A stretch of 64,000 bases of DNA. It comes from Mantamonas sphyraenae. Lineage: Eukaryota > CRuMs > Mantamonadidae. A program made the translations under genes and the position numbers. How positions within the stretch are numbered: the stretch's first letter is position 1; every line of letters starts with the position of its first letter. Positions 23,101-35,017 of this stretch are shown piece after piece. The stretch covers positions 1 to 64,000 of the forward strand of contig JAPMXV010000028.1 of NCBI GenBank assembly GCA_026936335.1, read 5' to 3'. Under the pieces are notes generated by a model that worked only from the letters and a program-made list of their open reading frames with translations, searched no databases and was not told the DNA's origin.

Positions 23101-26100
23101 GATCCAAACGCCCGTCCACGTGCGTCGCCGCGTACACGTTTGCGTTGGCCCCTTTGCTCGTGTCTGCCATCAGCTTGCGGAAGTTTCGATCCAGCCTGTC
23201 AAACCGCTGCGCCTCTTCCGGCAGCTGCAGCCGGATGTCATCGCTGTCGATAAAGATCCCCTCCAGGTACATCCACTTGATTTGCACCTGCATCCAAAGC
23301 TCCGAAACCTCGCCGATGTGCGACAGGTTGCGTTCCCACTTGCGCACTTGCTCCATGAACGGCTGCGCGTATCGGCTGCTGTTCATCGTCGCAAGCGCCA
23401 AAAAGTTGTCCTCCAGCGTCGTTGTGATGTCTTCGATGCCACGCAAGATGTACCCGCGGTCTTCCGACTGGCCGCGTCCACCTGCGCCCCCGCCGCCGCC
23501 TCCCAAACGCATGTCGTTGCTCTTTTGGTACCGCTGCATCTCGAATCGCATCTTGTCCCACGTGTCTGCGATCTCCTTCAGCCCGTTCTCGATGCTCAGC
23601 TCCTTCGTCGCCCCGCTGGTGATTTCTGCAATGATCTCCGCGTACTTGTGCAGCTCCATCGCAAAGATGCTCTGCAGCGTAAACGTCTTTGGATTCATCT
23701 CGAACGACTCGCCCGTGATTTCCATCAGCTTCGTCCAGTGACGCGGACGCAGCGCCTCGTTCTTCAGGTCCGAAAACAGCGGGATCGAGTCACGGAACCC
23801 AAAGATCCGCTCTTCCACAACTTTGTACGGCGGCAGTTGCTTCAGCTCCTTGGGCAGTTTGCGCAGCCGGTTCACAAAGCTCTCTACGCCTCGCGTCAGC
23901 AGCACAATGTCCAGGTCGCTCCACAGCATGGTCGACCAGTTGTGCAGCGCCTCCTTCTGTTCGCTGTACAGCTCGTAGATCTGCGACAGCGCTGCCAGCT
24001 CCTTCTCCACCTCGGCCAGCTTCGGATACGATGTAATGGGCAGGTTGAACAGTTTCTCTGCAAGCACAAGCTCCTCACGCCTCTCGTTCTTGGCCTCCAG
24101 CTTCTTCTTAAACTTGGCGCACAGCTCCACTCCCTTGTCCATGTCGATTTCCATCGTGCCCTGGCCCTCCTCCTCACCACCCTCGCCTTGCCCTTCGTGC
24201 TCCACTCCCAGCGCTCCGGGGCCTTCGTCCTTGAACTCTTCCGTCAACGCGTGCACGTCCTTCTGGAAGTCTCGCACCTGCTTGCGCGTAATCTCCGTGA
24301 ACTGCTTCTTCACGCTCACCAGCTTGTGGTCCGTCACCGCGGCTTGGTGCATGAGCGCGCGCCAACGCACAGGCAGCGACGCAACCTGTTCCAACTCCTC
24401 CTCGGCCACCTCGACGCCGTACATCTCCAGCGTGCGGTATCGCTCCTGGCAGTCGCGGTACTTCATCTCGATCTCCATCGACGAGCTCTGGATCTCGTTG
24501 ATCACATTCAGCACAAACTTCAGCTGCGCCAGGCTCGACGGCTGTCGCTCCACGTTGCTCTGAAACGTCGCAATCTCTGCGTTGATCTCGTTCAGCAGCG
24601 CCCGAGACGAATCGTTCAGCAGCCGCCCAATCGACGCCACCCAGTCTTGCGCCGCGTTCTCAATGTCCTTTGCAAGCGGCGCACACGACACGCGGATGAA
24701 ATCCACGTCCAGCGCGAGGCTGCGCGACCGCACGTCCTGCGCAAGGTACGAGTACAACGTCAGCTTCTCGTCAAACGCCACGCAGCTCGGGTTGCGCGAT
24801 GCAAACTTTTGCAGCGTGTTGTTCTTTTCGATGCGCCACAGCGGCTTGTACATGCGCCAGTCCTCCAGGTGCTTGCCCACGTTTGCGTATGTCGTCCCAA
24901 TCTGCTCGTGGATCTTGGTCGTCACCACCCGGATCTGCGGCAGCTTGTTCACCTCCATGAAAAAGGTGAAGCGTCCGTCGTCCACCTCACCAATCTCAGA
25001 CTCGCCACCGCCTTGCCTCGCTTCTTGGCACGTCCCACGCTCCCAGCGACGGAACGCACGCGACGACTCCTTGCAATTCTTCAGCAGCTTCTTCAGCACC
25101 CGGTCCGCGTCTGCAAACTGCGGCGTCACAACGATCTCCGGAGCACTCAGGCTGGCCGTCACCTTGAACAGAGGCCGCGGACGCCTGCGTCGCGTCGATC
25201 CCTTCAGGTTCACGTGAAACACGGCCAGGAAGGTCGACAGCGCTGCCAGCGTCATGTGCACAATCGCCTCAAAGATCTTGCGCTCCCAGTACTGGTAGTA
25301 CTCCACCAGCACCTCACTGCGTCCGCTGTTTGTGCCCGCCACACTCTCCTCAATCTTGCCCAGCAGTTCTGTGATCGACTTGTACTTGGCGCTGATGTCG
25401 TCCATCACGCGCTGCCGGTTGCCTTCCACATAGTCGTAAAACTCGGTCAGCTCCATCAGCTCGTCGTCTCGTCCGCGCGGGGGGGCCTTGAACAGCACGG
25501 CACTCGAGATGCTCTTCACCACGCCCTGCACCAGGTCCGCGTTCTTCTTGATCCCGTTCACCTTGCTTTGGAACTCGTTGATGGCCTTGTTGCACGTGTT
25601 GATAAAGTCCGGAATGCCAAGCGCGTTCCAGTTGTGCACCTCCAGGCCCGGACGCAGCACCTGCTGCAGCTCCACAATGCGCCCCTCCAACAGTTTGAAC
25701 AACGGGCCGTCCAGTGAGTTGACTGCCTCCTGGTAGTTGTCCACCATTTCGCGCAGGCCCTCCACGTATCGGTGGTACTTCTCCTCCTGCAGCGTCACGT
25801 TGAGCGCCGTGTCCGGCACCTCAAAGCCCATTTGGTCCAGGTACTTTGTCTCTCGCATCAGAGTCTCCAGCTGCGGGTCAAAGTTGACCACCAGACGGCC
25901 TTCTTCGTTCACATCCAGGATGTTCAGCTTCAGCTTGCTCATGGCCAGGCTGTCCACACTCTCCTCCCACGTCGCGTACAGCTCCACGTTTTCGTACTCA
26001 CGCATGGCACGTCCCACCTCGATGTACCTGTTCTTGATTTCCTGGCCCTTGGGCGAATTCAGCATCTCTTCCAGAGTCATGAAGCGAAGCATTGTCTTTT

Positions 26101-28549
26101 TGATGCGCTGGAACAGCGACCGCGACCAGTTGATCGATCCAGACACAGGCGGCTGGTTCTTTGTGCGCGGGGGGTCATGCTTGTTCTCCTTGAACAGCTC
26201 GTACACCATGTCCACCTCCTCCCCGTATCGCGTCAGAATGTTGATGAACTTTTCCATCATCTTGGCGTTGATCGACTCGCGCGACTGGATGTTCTTGAAG
26301 TTTTGCAGCAGATCAAACGCTCCCTCCGCGGAGCGCAGCTTGTTGAACGCGTCGTCGATAAACTTGTTGGTGATCTGGTCGATGATGTCCACGTTTTCGT
26401 CAAACTTGCGCATCACCGTGCCCCAGCTCGTCACGTAGTGGCTGTCAAAGATGTCAAACGGCACCATTTCGATCGGTGCAATCAGTGCTTGCACGCGCTC
26501 GATGATGTTGTCCACACTCTTGGCATCCCCAGTCACCACCTTGAGTTCCGGCGACAAAAAGTTGTTGAATTGCTCCAGCACTTCCGCCACGTGGTACAGG
26601 TTGCCGCAGCGCTCGCTCATGTACCGTGTCTGGTCAAACAGTCGCTTGCGGTCAAAATCCCACCGTTTGTCCGAGTTCTGCTTGTCCATCTTGGCGCGTG
26701 TGTCCAAGTACGTTTGCTCCCAAGAATTCAGCACCTCCCGTGCCTCCTGGATCAGCTGCATCGCCTCTCGCGGCGAATGCTGCTGCAAAATCGAGCGCAC
26801 GTTGACCACTGTGCTCACCTTGTGCGCAATCTGCCATGCAATGCGCTCCATCAGCGGCACCATCTTTTCGTCCGTGTTGTAGTGCCTCGAAATGATCCAC
26901 ACCATGCGGATGGCATTCATCATCGACGGAAGCGTGTCCAAAATCGTCGTCAAGCTGCTGTTCTCGCTGCTGATGTTCTTGAAGTGCCTCTCCAGCGTCG
27001 TCAGGAACTTTACGTTGTCCTTTGCCTCCATGTAGTACTTGGTCAGCTCGCCAAACTGGTACGTAAAGAACATCCTGTTCTGGGAGTCCACCACCTTGAG
27101 CACCTCCAGGATTTTCTTCACCTCGGGCGTGCTCAGCTGCTCATACAGTGTGGACAGCGTGGCGTTGCGGTCGCGCCAAAACTCGATTTCCGCCAGCGGT
27201 CCGGGACCCTTGGGTTTCTGCTCCAGCTGGAACTCCACCGCCGACGAGATGGCGCTTGTCCACTCGTCCAGCGTCGTCTCCAGCACTGTGATCAGATCAA
27301 AATCTTGAGCGCACACAGACACGGGCTCGTCCGGAAGATCCGGCACCAGCAGGCGAACGTCGCTCTTGACCTGCTGCATGGCATGTTGTACCTGCAGTGC
27401 AAATCTCTGTGTGTTGGCAAGAAACTCGTTGCGCAGCGTCTCGTTGAAGCGTCCTTCCCCCACAGAGCTCAGGAACTTTGCATCCTGCAGCGAACGAGGG
27501 ATGACCGAACTGATCAGCGCGCTCTGCGGCGTGTTTCCTCCCACACCGCCGCTGCTGCCGCTGCTGCTACTGCTGCTGCTGCTGCTGCTGCTAGCCTTGT
27601 TGTATCCTGCGCTGCTCAACAGCGGGATGTACACCTCGGAAAGCACCTGTTCCAGCATCAACAGGGAGTGGCCGCTGAGTACGCCCAGCTCAAACTCGGC
27701 GCACATCACCTGTGCCATTTCTGTGATCCACGTCCATGCGGAGTCAGCCTCTTTGTTCTCTCTGAGCCTCCATGCATCCATTCGCGTGTCCATCACTCTA
27801 TCCCTCGGCCGCCCGTGCCCCCGAATGTGCAATCGACCGTTGGCGCCAACACTCACCGTGTTCGTTTTTCTTCACCGCAATGTGCTTGCCCGGGTTCAGC
27901 TGGCAAAAGTACATCGACGAGATGTCGTTGATGTTCTCTGGGAAGTGTTGAAATGCATAGCCAAGTCGCAGCCGCTTGCCTTTGCCTCCAGACACGCCTG
28001 CGCTGCTGCGCTGCTGGCTCTGCAGCGAGCGGCTGCTCAGAGCGTCCGAGTTTTCTGCGCACACCCACACACACACACACACAGTGTCAGCATAACTTGC
28101 ACGGTGCATGATACACTTTGCCCATTCGTCCCCCCACATGCCCAACCCTGTGTCTGCCTGGGCCCTTCCTAACCCCATCTGGCGACGGAAACCACCGGCC
28201 GAACAAAAACGCATCCGCCGCGCGCCAACACGGGCGCCGCCCACAGCCGTCCCTGTCCGTCAATCCTCCACAGAAGGCCGCGCTCACGGCCTCCATGCGC
28301 TGTCCATGCGCTCTTCCACCCGTTCGCCCACCACTTACGTCTGTCAATCTCGTCCTGGTCCTCCACATAAAAGAGTACAATGTCGATCGACGCTTGGTTG
28401 CCGTCAAAGAGGTCCACCAACTTTGAGCCAAGCAGGTAGTCGTTGCGCGTCAGCAGCTCCTGGAAGGAGCGTGCGGGCACGTGCAAGCCCTTCGTGACCT
28501 GTTGACCCAGCCATTTGAGCCGAGTGTCCTCGTCAATGGCACGTTCCAT
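14192..28549 (-). CDS. DNAH10: Axonemal dynein heavy chain, DNAH10-like (inner arm I1/f alpha type)
   Basis: This is a motor subunit of an inner dynein arm in motile cilia. Three exons fit in phase: 28549-28339, 28054-27857 and 27720-14192, giving about 4645 residues. The last exon is 13.5 kb without interruption. Introns contain CTGAC. AAA1 has GPAGTGKTET (near 22.2 kb). AAA2 has GPTGGGKTV (near 21.36 kb). AAA3 has GETGTAKSS (near 20.33 kb). AAA4 has GIGGSGKRS (near 19.28 kb). The stalk coiled coils lie near 17.7-18.6 kb. Segments such as AREQLSKQNHYDFGLRAL and the end WVLQGVCLVLN point to the DNAH10 class. Poly-Ser runs encoded by CTG/CAG tracts occur near 27.55 kb and 16.36 kb. Upstream in-frame ATGs at 28606 and 28627 would overlap the divergent gene. 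Confidence 0.93.
27545..27592 (-). repeat. CTG/CAG tract encoding poly-Ser in dynein N-terminal tail
   Basis: A run of GCTGCTG-type triplets on the plus strand encodes about 14 Ser residues followed by Gly in the dynein tail. A second, shorter tract near 16360-16385 encodes Ser in the C-terminal dynein region. They are in frame and translated. Confidence 0.75.
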
Positions 28550-28604
28550 GTCCCTCGAAGTCGTGTTGGCCCGGCGAGGGCGTACCCAGAGCAAAATCCA
28601 CCCC
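28550..28604. promoter_or_regulatory. Divergent promoter, dynein heavy chain / SQ-GATA-BRCT gene
   Basis: There are only 55 bp between the chosen starts, with TTGGC at 28566-28570. If dynein initiates at 28606 or 28627 the two coding regions would touch or overlap. Confidence 0.45.
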
Positions 28605-29922
28605 ATGTCGTCACGGCCACGGCTCATCGTCCTCCGACCGGCCAGTGACCCTCCCACTCCCACCAGCGTCCTAACGGCAGCAGGACGCAGTGTGCTCGGC
28701 AACGACCCGGCCAGGCACTCCGCTGCCTCTCAAGACAACGATCCACCCAACAGTGGCTCGTGGGGCTCGGTGTTCCTCAGTCAGCAAAGCATCGGCGCCC
28801 TCGACACCTTGGACGATGATGAGCAGGCCACTGGCCAGTCTGCGGATCCGGTGGCCCCCTCTGTGCAGGCTGTCTTTAGCCAAGAGTTTGCACGCCACAC
28901 CGCAAGCTCCCAACCCACTTCTGCTGCTCCCATCACCCACTCAGCCGCGTTGACCAAACCACTCGCTTCAAATCCTCACTCTCACGACGACGACGACGAC
29001 GACGACAACGACAACATCGTAGCCAACGACGACGACGACGTTGACGACGTCGTCACCGGAACTCCAAACTTGCCCGTTTCCATCGGCACCCAACGCTCCA
29101 GCCAAAGCCAAACCTCCATGGACTCCAAGATTCTACAGTCGCTCGACATTCAAGACTTGGATCCCAACGAGCAACCAACGGCGTCGTCGAGCACGACTAC
29201 CGCCGTCAGCCAAGCTCCCTCTCAGCTCTGGAACAGCAGTGCCGTTGTTGAAGTCGAGTTTTCTCAGCAACCAAGCATGGACACACATCCAGACGACAGG
29301 ATACGGGCCTTGTCACGCACGCGTGCGACACGGGACGCCCAGGAACGCGGCGGGAACCAAGTCCAGGAACAGGTCTTGCTCGAGGCCGCTCTCGCCAACA
29401 TCGGCAACAGCCAAGTCATGGACGAGGAAAATGGCAGCCAAAGCGCACGCGAGGTTAGAGCTGTGATGAAGCGCCGTGGAAGCACACGCAGGATCCGTGT
29501 CCGCGAGCGCACGCCCGAATTGGCCAGTGGCCGCACAAGCACCTCATCCGCTGCCTCGCGTGCCAGCTCGACCAGCACAGGTACTCGCCCGTTTTCTGCA
29601 GCTGGGCAGGGAAACAGCGCTCTCTGGATGCAGAGTGTAGAGGCGATGCCCGCCCAGGACCGGCACGATTCCCTCTATGCGTCTCAACGAGGCAGCTGAC
29701 GAACCCCGCGTCCTCCCTCCGCTCAAGGCTTCCACCGACACCGCCTCCCAGGGCACCCTAGAAGACTTTTCCGCCGATCTCCATCACTCACACAACAAGA
29801 AGACGACCACCACCAGCAACAGCCTCCGCCATCGTTCTGTCTCAAACATCTTTCACGCCATGCGCACAACCAAGCAGCGGAGCAGCAGTCCCATCACTGG
29901 CACCCTCAACCTCTTTCACAAC

Positions 29923-29960
<38 letters not shown>

Positions 29961-31900
29961 TGACGATGACGACGGCGCTCCCGAAGATCTCACCCCCACA
30001 CAGCCCTACATCCCCTCCCCGAAGAAAGCCACGCCGCAACAGAAAGTCATCACGCCGCTCAAGGTCGACAACAACGACCTTCCAACCCCAGCTGGACACT
30101 CCCCCCGCTGTTACACATCATCCCTCCTCTCCATTGAGAGAGTATCGCTCGCCTGGCGAGATTCTGCGCGAGCGCCGGCGGGCCGCCTCTCCTGGCCATC
30201 AACCAGAGGCAGACATGCACGTCGAATCACCACAGGATGCAAATGCTGCTCTTGGAGAGTTTGAGTACATCGGCACCCAAGGCACACAGGAAACCGAAGG
30301 GAGCGTGCTCGACGACTCCAACCTCCCACACAGCAGCTCGCCAAGCGACGATCCCTCCACAGCAGTCGTCCAGGACTCCCAACCAACAGATGTTCAAGAC
30401 ACACAGGATGTTGAGTACGACAGTGACAACGACGTTGATGACGACATCCAGGACGACGCTTCAGAGGTCTCGGCAGGCTCGGCCTCCAGGAGGAGTGTTC
30501 ACGATCGACACACACAAAGCGACGCATCGGATCAATGCACCCACTGCGCGGCCACGCACACGTCTCAGTGGCGCAGAACGAAAAAGTTTGGCCTCCTGTG
30601 CAACCCGTGCTATGCGTACACACTCACGCACAACAGATCGTTGGTTGGACGCAGCACGGAGCCCTCCGATCGCACAAAGCGCCGGCGATCGAGGGGACAG
30701 AAGAGCAACCTCAACAAGCGATCTCGCTCGCCCACACCCACCCCCGATACAGATGGTGAGGTCGTTGGCCAATCCCCGGACCCGGAAGAGATCCAGGACG
30801 AAAAGCGCGCTCGCCTGGCCACGCCTCCTGTGCGTCGCAGTACACGCACCCGCAGGACCAATCCCATGCATAGGCAATCTCCAGAGTCTCTACACGACAC
30901 TGCACACAGGTCACAGCCCACAAGGAGAAGCAAAAGGTCGGCTGTGCGCAGTCTGCAACATGCAAGCAAAGATGTGGATGATGACGATGACGACGGCATC
31001 CCACAGGCACAAACAGACGGTGACACGGACACAGTTACAGAGGCCAAGGCCGTGCAGGCCTTGCCTGTGTGTTCAGGTCTTTTCAAACGCTACCAGTTCC
31101 TCTTTACTGGCATGACGGGCCCTCACCGAGCCCTTCGCGAGGCTCTCAAGGCCCTCATCCGGGAGTGCGGGGGGCGCACCATCGACACGATGCCCTACAT
31201 GGAGTTTCTGAACATGGGTGGTCTCATTCCAACCGATCAAACACGTGACAACGGTTCGGCGTCCGCCGCATATGCCTGCGAGCGGGACTTGATCTTTGTC
31301 ATTTCCCACAAGCCCACACGCACTATCAAGTACATGGCCTGCTTGGCATCCAACAGGCCCGTTGTAAACTACAAGTGGATCCTCGAGTGCGTTCGCGACA
31401 CGCAGGTCCTTCCGCTGCGTGACAAACACATTCTACCAGCCGGAGAAGATTCGTCGGGCCGCACAGTGCTTTTCTCCGCCGTTAACACCCGCCAGCTGGT
31501 CCTCCATGGCCACGCAGTCATTTTCCCGGAGCTGTCCGCGTCAGACGACAAGATCTCCGAATGGAAGGAGGTCGCGCAGGCGGCCGGAGCCACAGTCCTC
31601 CGCAAACTTCCATCCGTGGACGACCTACACAAGGATGTTCAACGTGCTGACGAGGCCTCCAGCTCCTCCAGCTCCCGCGGGAACCGAAGTGGAGAAAAGC
31701 TGGCAACGTCCAGCGTCGTGCACCACGTCCTTGTCGTGTTTGGCAAAACCCACAGCAGTGTGGTCAAGAACACTATGGTTCGAGCGAGAGCGCTAGGTAT
31801 CCCCTGTGTGGCACACCGATGGCTGGTGCAGACGTTCATTCAGGGCGTTCCTGTTCCCACCGAATCCCACGACGTCGGCTTCACCGACCACGATGAGTGA
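28605..31900 (+). CDS. 53BP1/Crb2-like tandem BRCT protein with GATA-type zinc finger; one frame break
   Basis: The protein is likely a DNA-damage checkpoint mediator. Exon 1 is 28605-29636. The intron at 29637-29751 has CTGAC and CCTCCCAG. Exon 2 begins at 29752. Exon 1 holds more than ten SQ or TQ sites (for example SVFLSQQS, RSSQSQTS, VSQAPSQ), an ATM/ATR target pattern. Asp-rich runs follow. The frame shifts at a C6 run (30101-30106), where skipping one C keeps a plausible reading (SPLREYRSPGEILRERRRA). A 94-nt intron from 30142 is the less likely alternative. A C-X2-C-X17-C-X2-C finger (30536-30610, with SQWRR) is of GATA type. The C-terminal 270 residues form a tandem BRCT resembling 53BP1 (LFKRYQFLFTGM, YMACLASNRPVVNYKWI, CVAHRWLVQTFI). 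No Tudor domain was recognised. Confidence 0.8.
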
Positions 31901-33403
31901 ATTCCAGCATCTGCGCAATCCCCAAGTAGTCCACTTCCCTCGTTGTCCCGTCTTCGGAAAACGACGACGACGACGAAGACGACGACGACGACGACGATGC
32001 GGCGATCGGTTGGTCTTCTTGTCCAAATTCGGCTGCGTGCACAGAGCTCAGACGACTCTGTTCCGCTTGATCCTCCAGAACCAAAGCTCTCAATTCGGCC
32101 ATGGCATCCAGTGTTTCCGCATCTGTGCTTTTTGCCAGGATGGCCCCGAGAGTTTCGGCGCTCAGCCCGTTTTCTACTTCTGGTCCATCCTGCTTGTCCA
32201 TCAGCATCTGCAACAGTGCTGCGTCGTCACTTTCTTGCTCCTTCTCCCAGTATTCTTCCTCGTGATCCTCTTCCTCCCAATCCTCCTCCTCTTCACCCTC
32301 ACTGTGGCCATCATCGTCTTGCTGCAACACGTTGGCACTGGTACGCCACATGGACGCTGGGGGAAGCATGTGGAAATCGTCCAGCCATTCGCTCAGCACG
32401 TTGTACTTGAGCTCGTGACGCCAGACAGCGCACGTGTCGTTCCCTTTGTCGTCCACAGGCCAGTCGTCCACACGTGAGGCGTCGTTCGTGTCAGGCACAT
32501 CGTCTGGCGACAGGCGCAACAGCACCATGTCTAGGATGCGTTCCAAGACATTTGGCTCACCCGCATGTGGCCCGTGCTGTTCTTCGTCAAGCTCTTTTGC
32601 ACACAGCTCGGGATCAAAGTCAATCTGGGTTGCCAAGCTGTCGATTTCCATGGCAATATGGATTTTCCACACCAAATTCCGGTGGCAACATCGCACAAGC
32701 TGTCGAAGCCGTTGTACACTGGGCCACTTGCTCAGCGAACACAACTCGGCCCACACTCGCCGTGTGTTGTACTTGTCCTCAAGGGTGCGTGGATAGCCCA
32801 CCACGCCAAAATAACATTGTGGCTCGCGGCTCTCGGCCAACTGTTCTTGGAGCACATGTGTCAGCCACTCAAGATGAAGCCGTGTGCTAATGTCACAAGC
32901 TGGACACACCGCGCAACTCAACACGCCGTCTGGTTTTTTTCCTGACGCCTACTTACCGCCACGACTGATTTCCAATCGTCGGATGTGGCATGCAATGCCA
33001 CTCCCTGGGCAAAAAGAAACTCGGATTGGGACACGAAATCCGCCAGAAGCGCACGCAGATACTGCTCACGGACGTCGTTATCGGTGCCCACGTCTCGCAC
33101 AGCCCCTCCGGAAAGCAGCGACCAATTCACAACCAAGAGAGGTTCTTGATTGGTAGCTACGTCAGCCAGATGATCTTTGTACAGGGAAAGCATGCTACGT
33201 TGCGCTTTCTGCTCCTCCAGATCCGTGGTGTCCAGCTGCTGCAGCCGGGCCGGCGGCGGATGCAGAATGCTAGACCAGTACGCCTCGTCCAGCTCGTCGT
33301 CGTCGCTGCCCACCTCATCTTCCCAACTTTCTGGCACTGTGTCGTCCTTCAATGCGTCACTTTCCGCCACCTGCACGACGTCCTTCTGGTCGTCCTCCTC
33401 CAT
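31881..33403 (-). CDS. Unknown acidic protein
   Basis: I do not recognise a family. The start is the ATG at 33403. Exon 1 (33403-32957) ends at a clear GTAAGT donor. The best acceptor in phase is CTTGAG before 32867, an 89-nt intron, giving 477 residues; this acceptor is uncertain. The N-terminal third is acidic. The middle is mixed alpha/beta with conserved-looking segments (CYFGVVGYPRTLEDKY, QRLRQLVRCCHRNLVWKI). The C-terminal third has Glu/Asp runs and a Ser13 tract near the end, encoded by a GTC/GAC repeat at about 31960-32000. The last 20 bp of coding sequence overlap, antisense, the end of the BRCT gene. It shares a 72-bp divergent promoter with the secreted acidic protein. Confidence 0.6.
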
Positions 33404-33475
33404 TGGCCCACTGGAAGTTTTCGTCTGCCTGTTGGTGCGCAGCGCTGGAACAGCCAATAAAACACACACGCACAC
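33404..33475. promoter_or_regulatory. Divergent promoter, acidic protein / secreted R11 protein
   Basis: There are 72 bp between starts. TTGGC lies at 33403-33407, overlapping the minus-strand ATG, and its complement GCCAA at 33453-33457. The latter is part of a CCAAT box followed by AAAA. Confidence 0.5.
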
Positions 33476-34806
33476 ATGGCCAACTGGAAAACCATCTGCA
33501 TCCTGTTTGCCGTCTTGATGACCACTGTGGTCGCTGCAGAAGAAACTGCATCGTAGGTTTGGAAGGTGTCACGAAGCACACTCCCTGCGTGCGTTCATCA
33601 TCGCTCACACACCTTGAACGATTCGTACCATAGGACCCCTGTGGACACCGAGGCCGCCCACAACACACAAAGTGAAGCTGCGGAGGTTGCCACGGAGGAG
33701 GAGGTCGCCAGCTCGGGTGCCGACGCCTCTTTCGACGAAGACGAAGAGGACGAGAACGACGAGGAGGATTCCACGGCCGAGGAAGCGGAGGACGACGAGG
33801 ATGTGGATGACGAGGATAGCACCGATCTGGAGAGCACCGAGGTGGACAGCGACAGCGAGGTGGGTGACAACGACTTCTGGCGCCGCCGCCGCCGCCGTCG
33901 TCGCCGTCGTCGTGGCTTCCACGCCTCCAAGGTCAACAAGAAGAACCTGTGGCAGGTGCTGGCCAGCATCTACGACAAGTGTCCCACTGCCAAGCAGGTC
34001 GAAGAGTACTGTGAGAAGCTGGGTGGTAAGTTCTGGGGTCTGGTTGTCTGGTGGCATCGAGAGCAGGTCCACTTTTTTTCTCCGGATCCGACTTCAAAGA
34101 GCCCTCCAGCGATGGGGGTAAGCCTTTGGGCCGGTCCCAGGAGTGTGTCTTGTCGGGACAGGGCTTTTACCCCATACTGGAGGGTCGAAAGCGCACGTGG
34201 GGCCTGATGGGGCCGGTGGGAGCGCTTGGAGTGCGTGTGAAATCGCAATTGTTGCCTTTTTGGGGCCGTGCCCTCCCTGACACTTGTGCGTGGACACCCC
34301 CTGCATCATTCACAGACCTGAAGGAATGCCCGGACACCGCATGGTACTTTGCCAAGCTGGCCGTGGCATACAAGAACTGTAAGCACCTGCCCGAGGTGCA
34401 GGCCGTGTGGAACATTGCCCGCACCGACCCGTTCAACAAGTGCTCTTACAGCTGCCACTTTGGCAAGAAGTTGCACCGCAAGAACAAGGGAGAGGGTGAT
34501 TTCGTCCGCCACGACAAGTTCCTGCGCAAGTTTGATCTTCCGGCCAAGGGCAAGCTGCCCAACGTCGAGGACACCAGCAACGAGAGCGAGAACAACGACG
34601 AGGACGCAAGCGAGGACAGCGAGGATGGCGCAGACAGCGATGATGCCGATGTCGAGTCCTCCGACTCCACGCCGTCCACAGTGACTTCTGGTCTGGTCAT
34701 GTCCGAAGACGCCCTGAACCGCGCCCGTGACCAGGGCCGTGGCCAGCTCGTCAAGGACGTGGACATGGGTGGATCTGGCTGGTGGTGCTGCTTTGGCTTC
34801 TGCTGA
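33476..34806 (+). CDS. Secreted acidic protein with 11-arginine run and Cys-containing domain
   Basis: The family is unknown. Proposed exons: 33476-33552, 33634-34025, 34100-34117 (an 18-nt microexon, uncertain) and 34316-34806. Exon 1 encodes a signal peptide (MANWKTICILFAVLMTTVVAA). Next comes a Glu/Asp-rich stretch of about 80 residues, then DFW and 11 consecutive Arg (33882-33914). A compact region with spaced cysteines follows (DKCPTAKQVEEYC, LKECPDTAW, NCKH, NKCSYSC). A second acidic Ser/Asp/Glu tail ends in GGSGWWCCFGFC. Signal peptide, acidic segment, polybasic run and Cys domain together look like a proprotein with a convertase-type cleavage site; that is an inference. Intron 3 contains CTGACAC. 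Confidence 0.65.
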
Positions 34807-35017
34807 TCGCCCACAACCCAACCTCGTGGTTGTTTCCAAGTGCAATGCAATGAAGACCTGACCCGACACTCTCCCTCCACACACGTCCCACACAAGGTCA
34901 CCCGTCTTGATGGCTGCACCGTACACACGTCCCTGTGTTTCCACAATCTGCACCCGCAACCATGCCCACTGCTCGACCTGTCTCGCAAGTGCACCCAATC
35001 CAACACCGCGCTCCCGA
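34807..35017. other. Intergenic, tandem genes
   Basis: This is 211 bp between the secreted protein and the first PROPPIN. No convincing ORF, RNA gene or repeat was seen. It must contain the PROPPIN promoter. TTGGC, found in the divergent gaps, is absent here. Confidence 0.4.

Noticed and set aside
22256-25717. A plus-strand open frame of 1153 codons
   Set aside because: It is entirely antisense to the dynein exon. Its His/Leu/Arg/Val/Gln-rich composition is the mirror of GC-biased dynein codons, and no domain is recognisable.
28549-28627. Dynein start at 28627 or 28606
   Set aside because: Those in-frame ATGs would make the N-terminus overlap the coding start of the divergent BRCT gene. The ATG at 28549 leads directly into the conserved tail start, but the choice is not proven.
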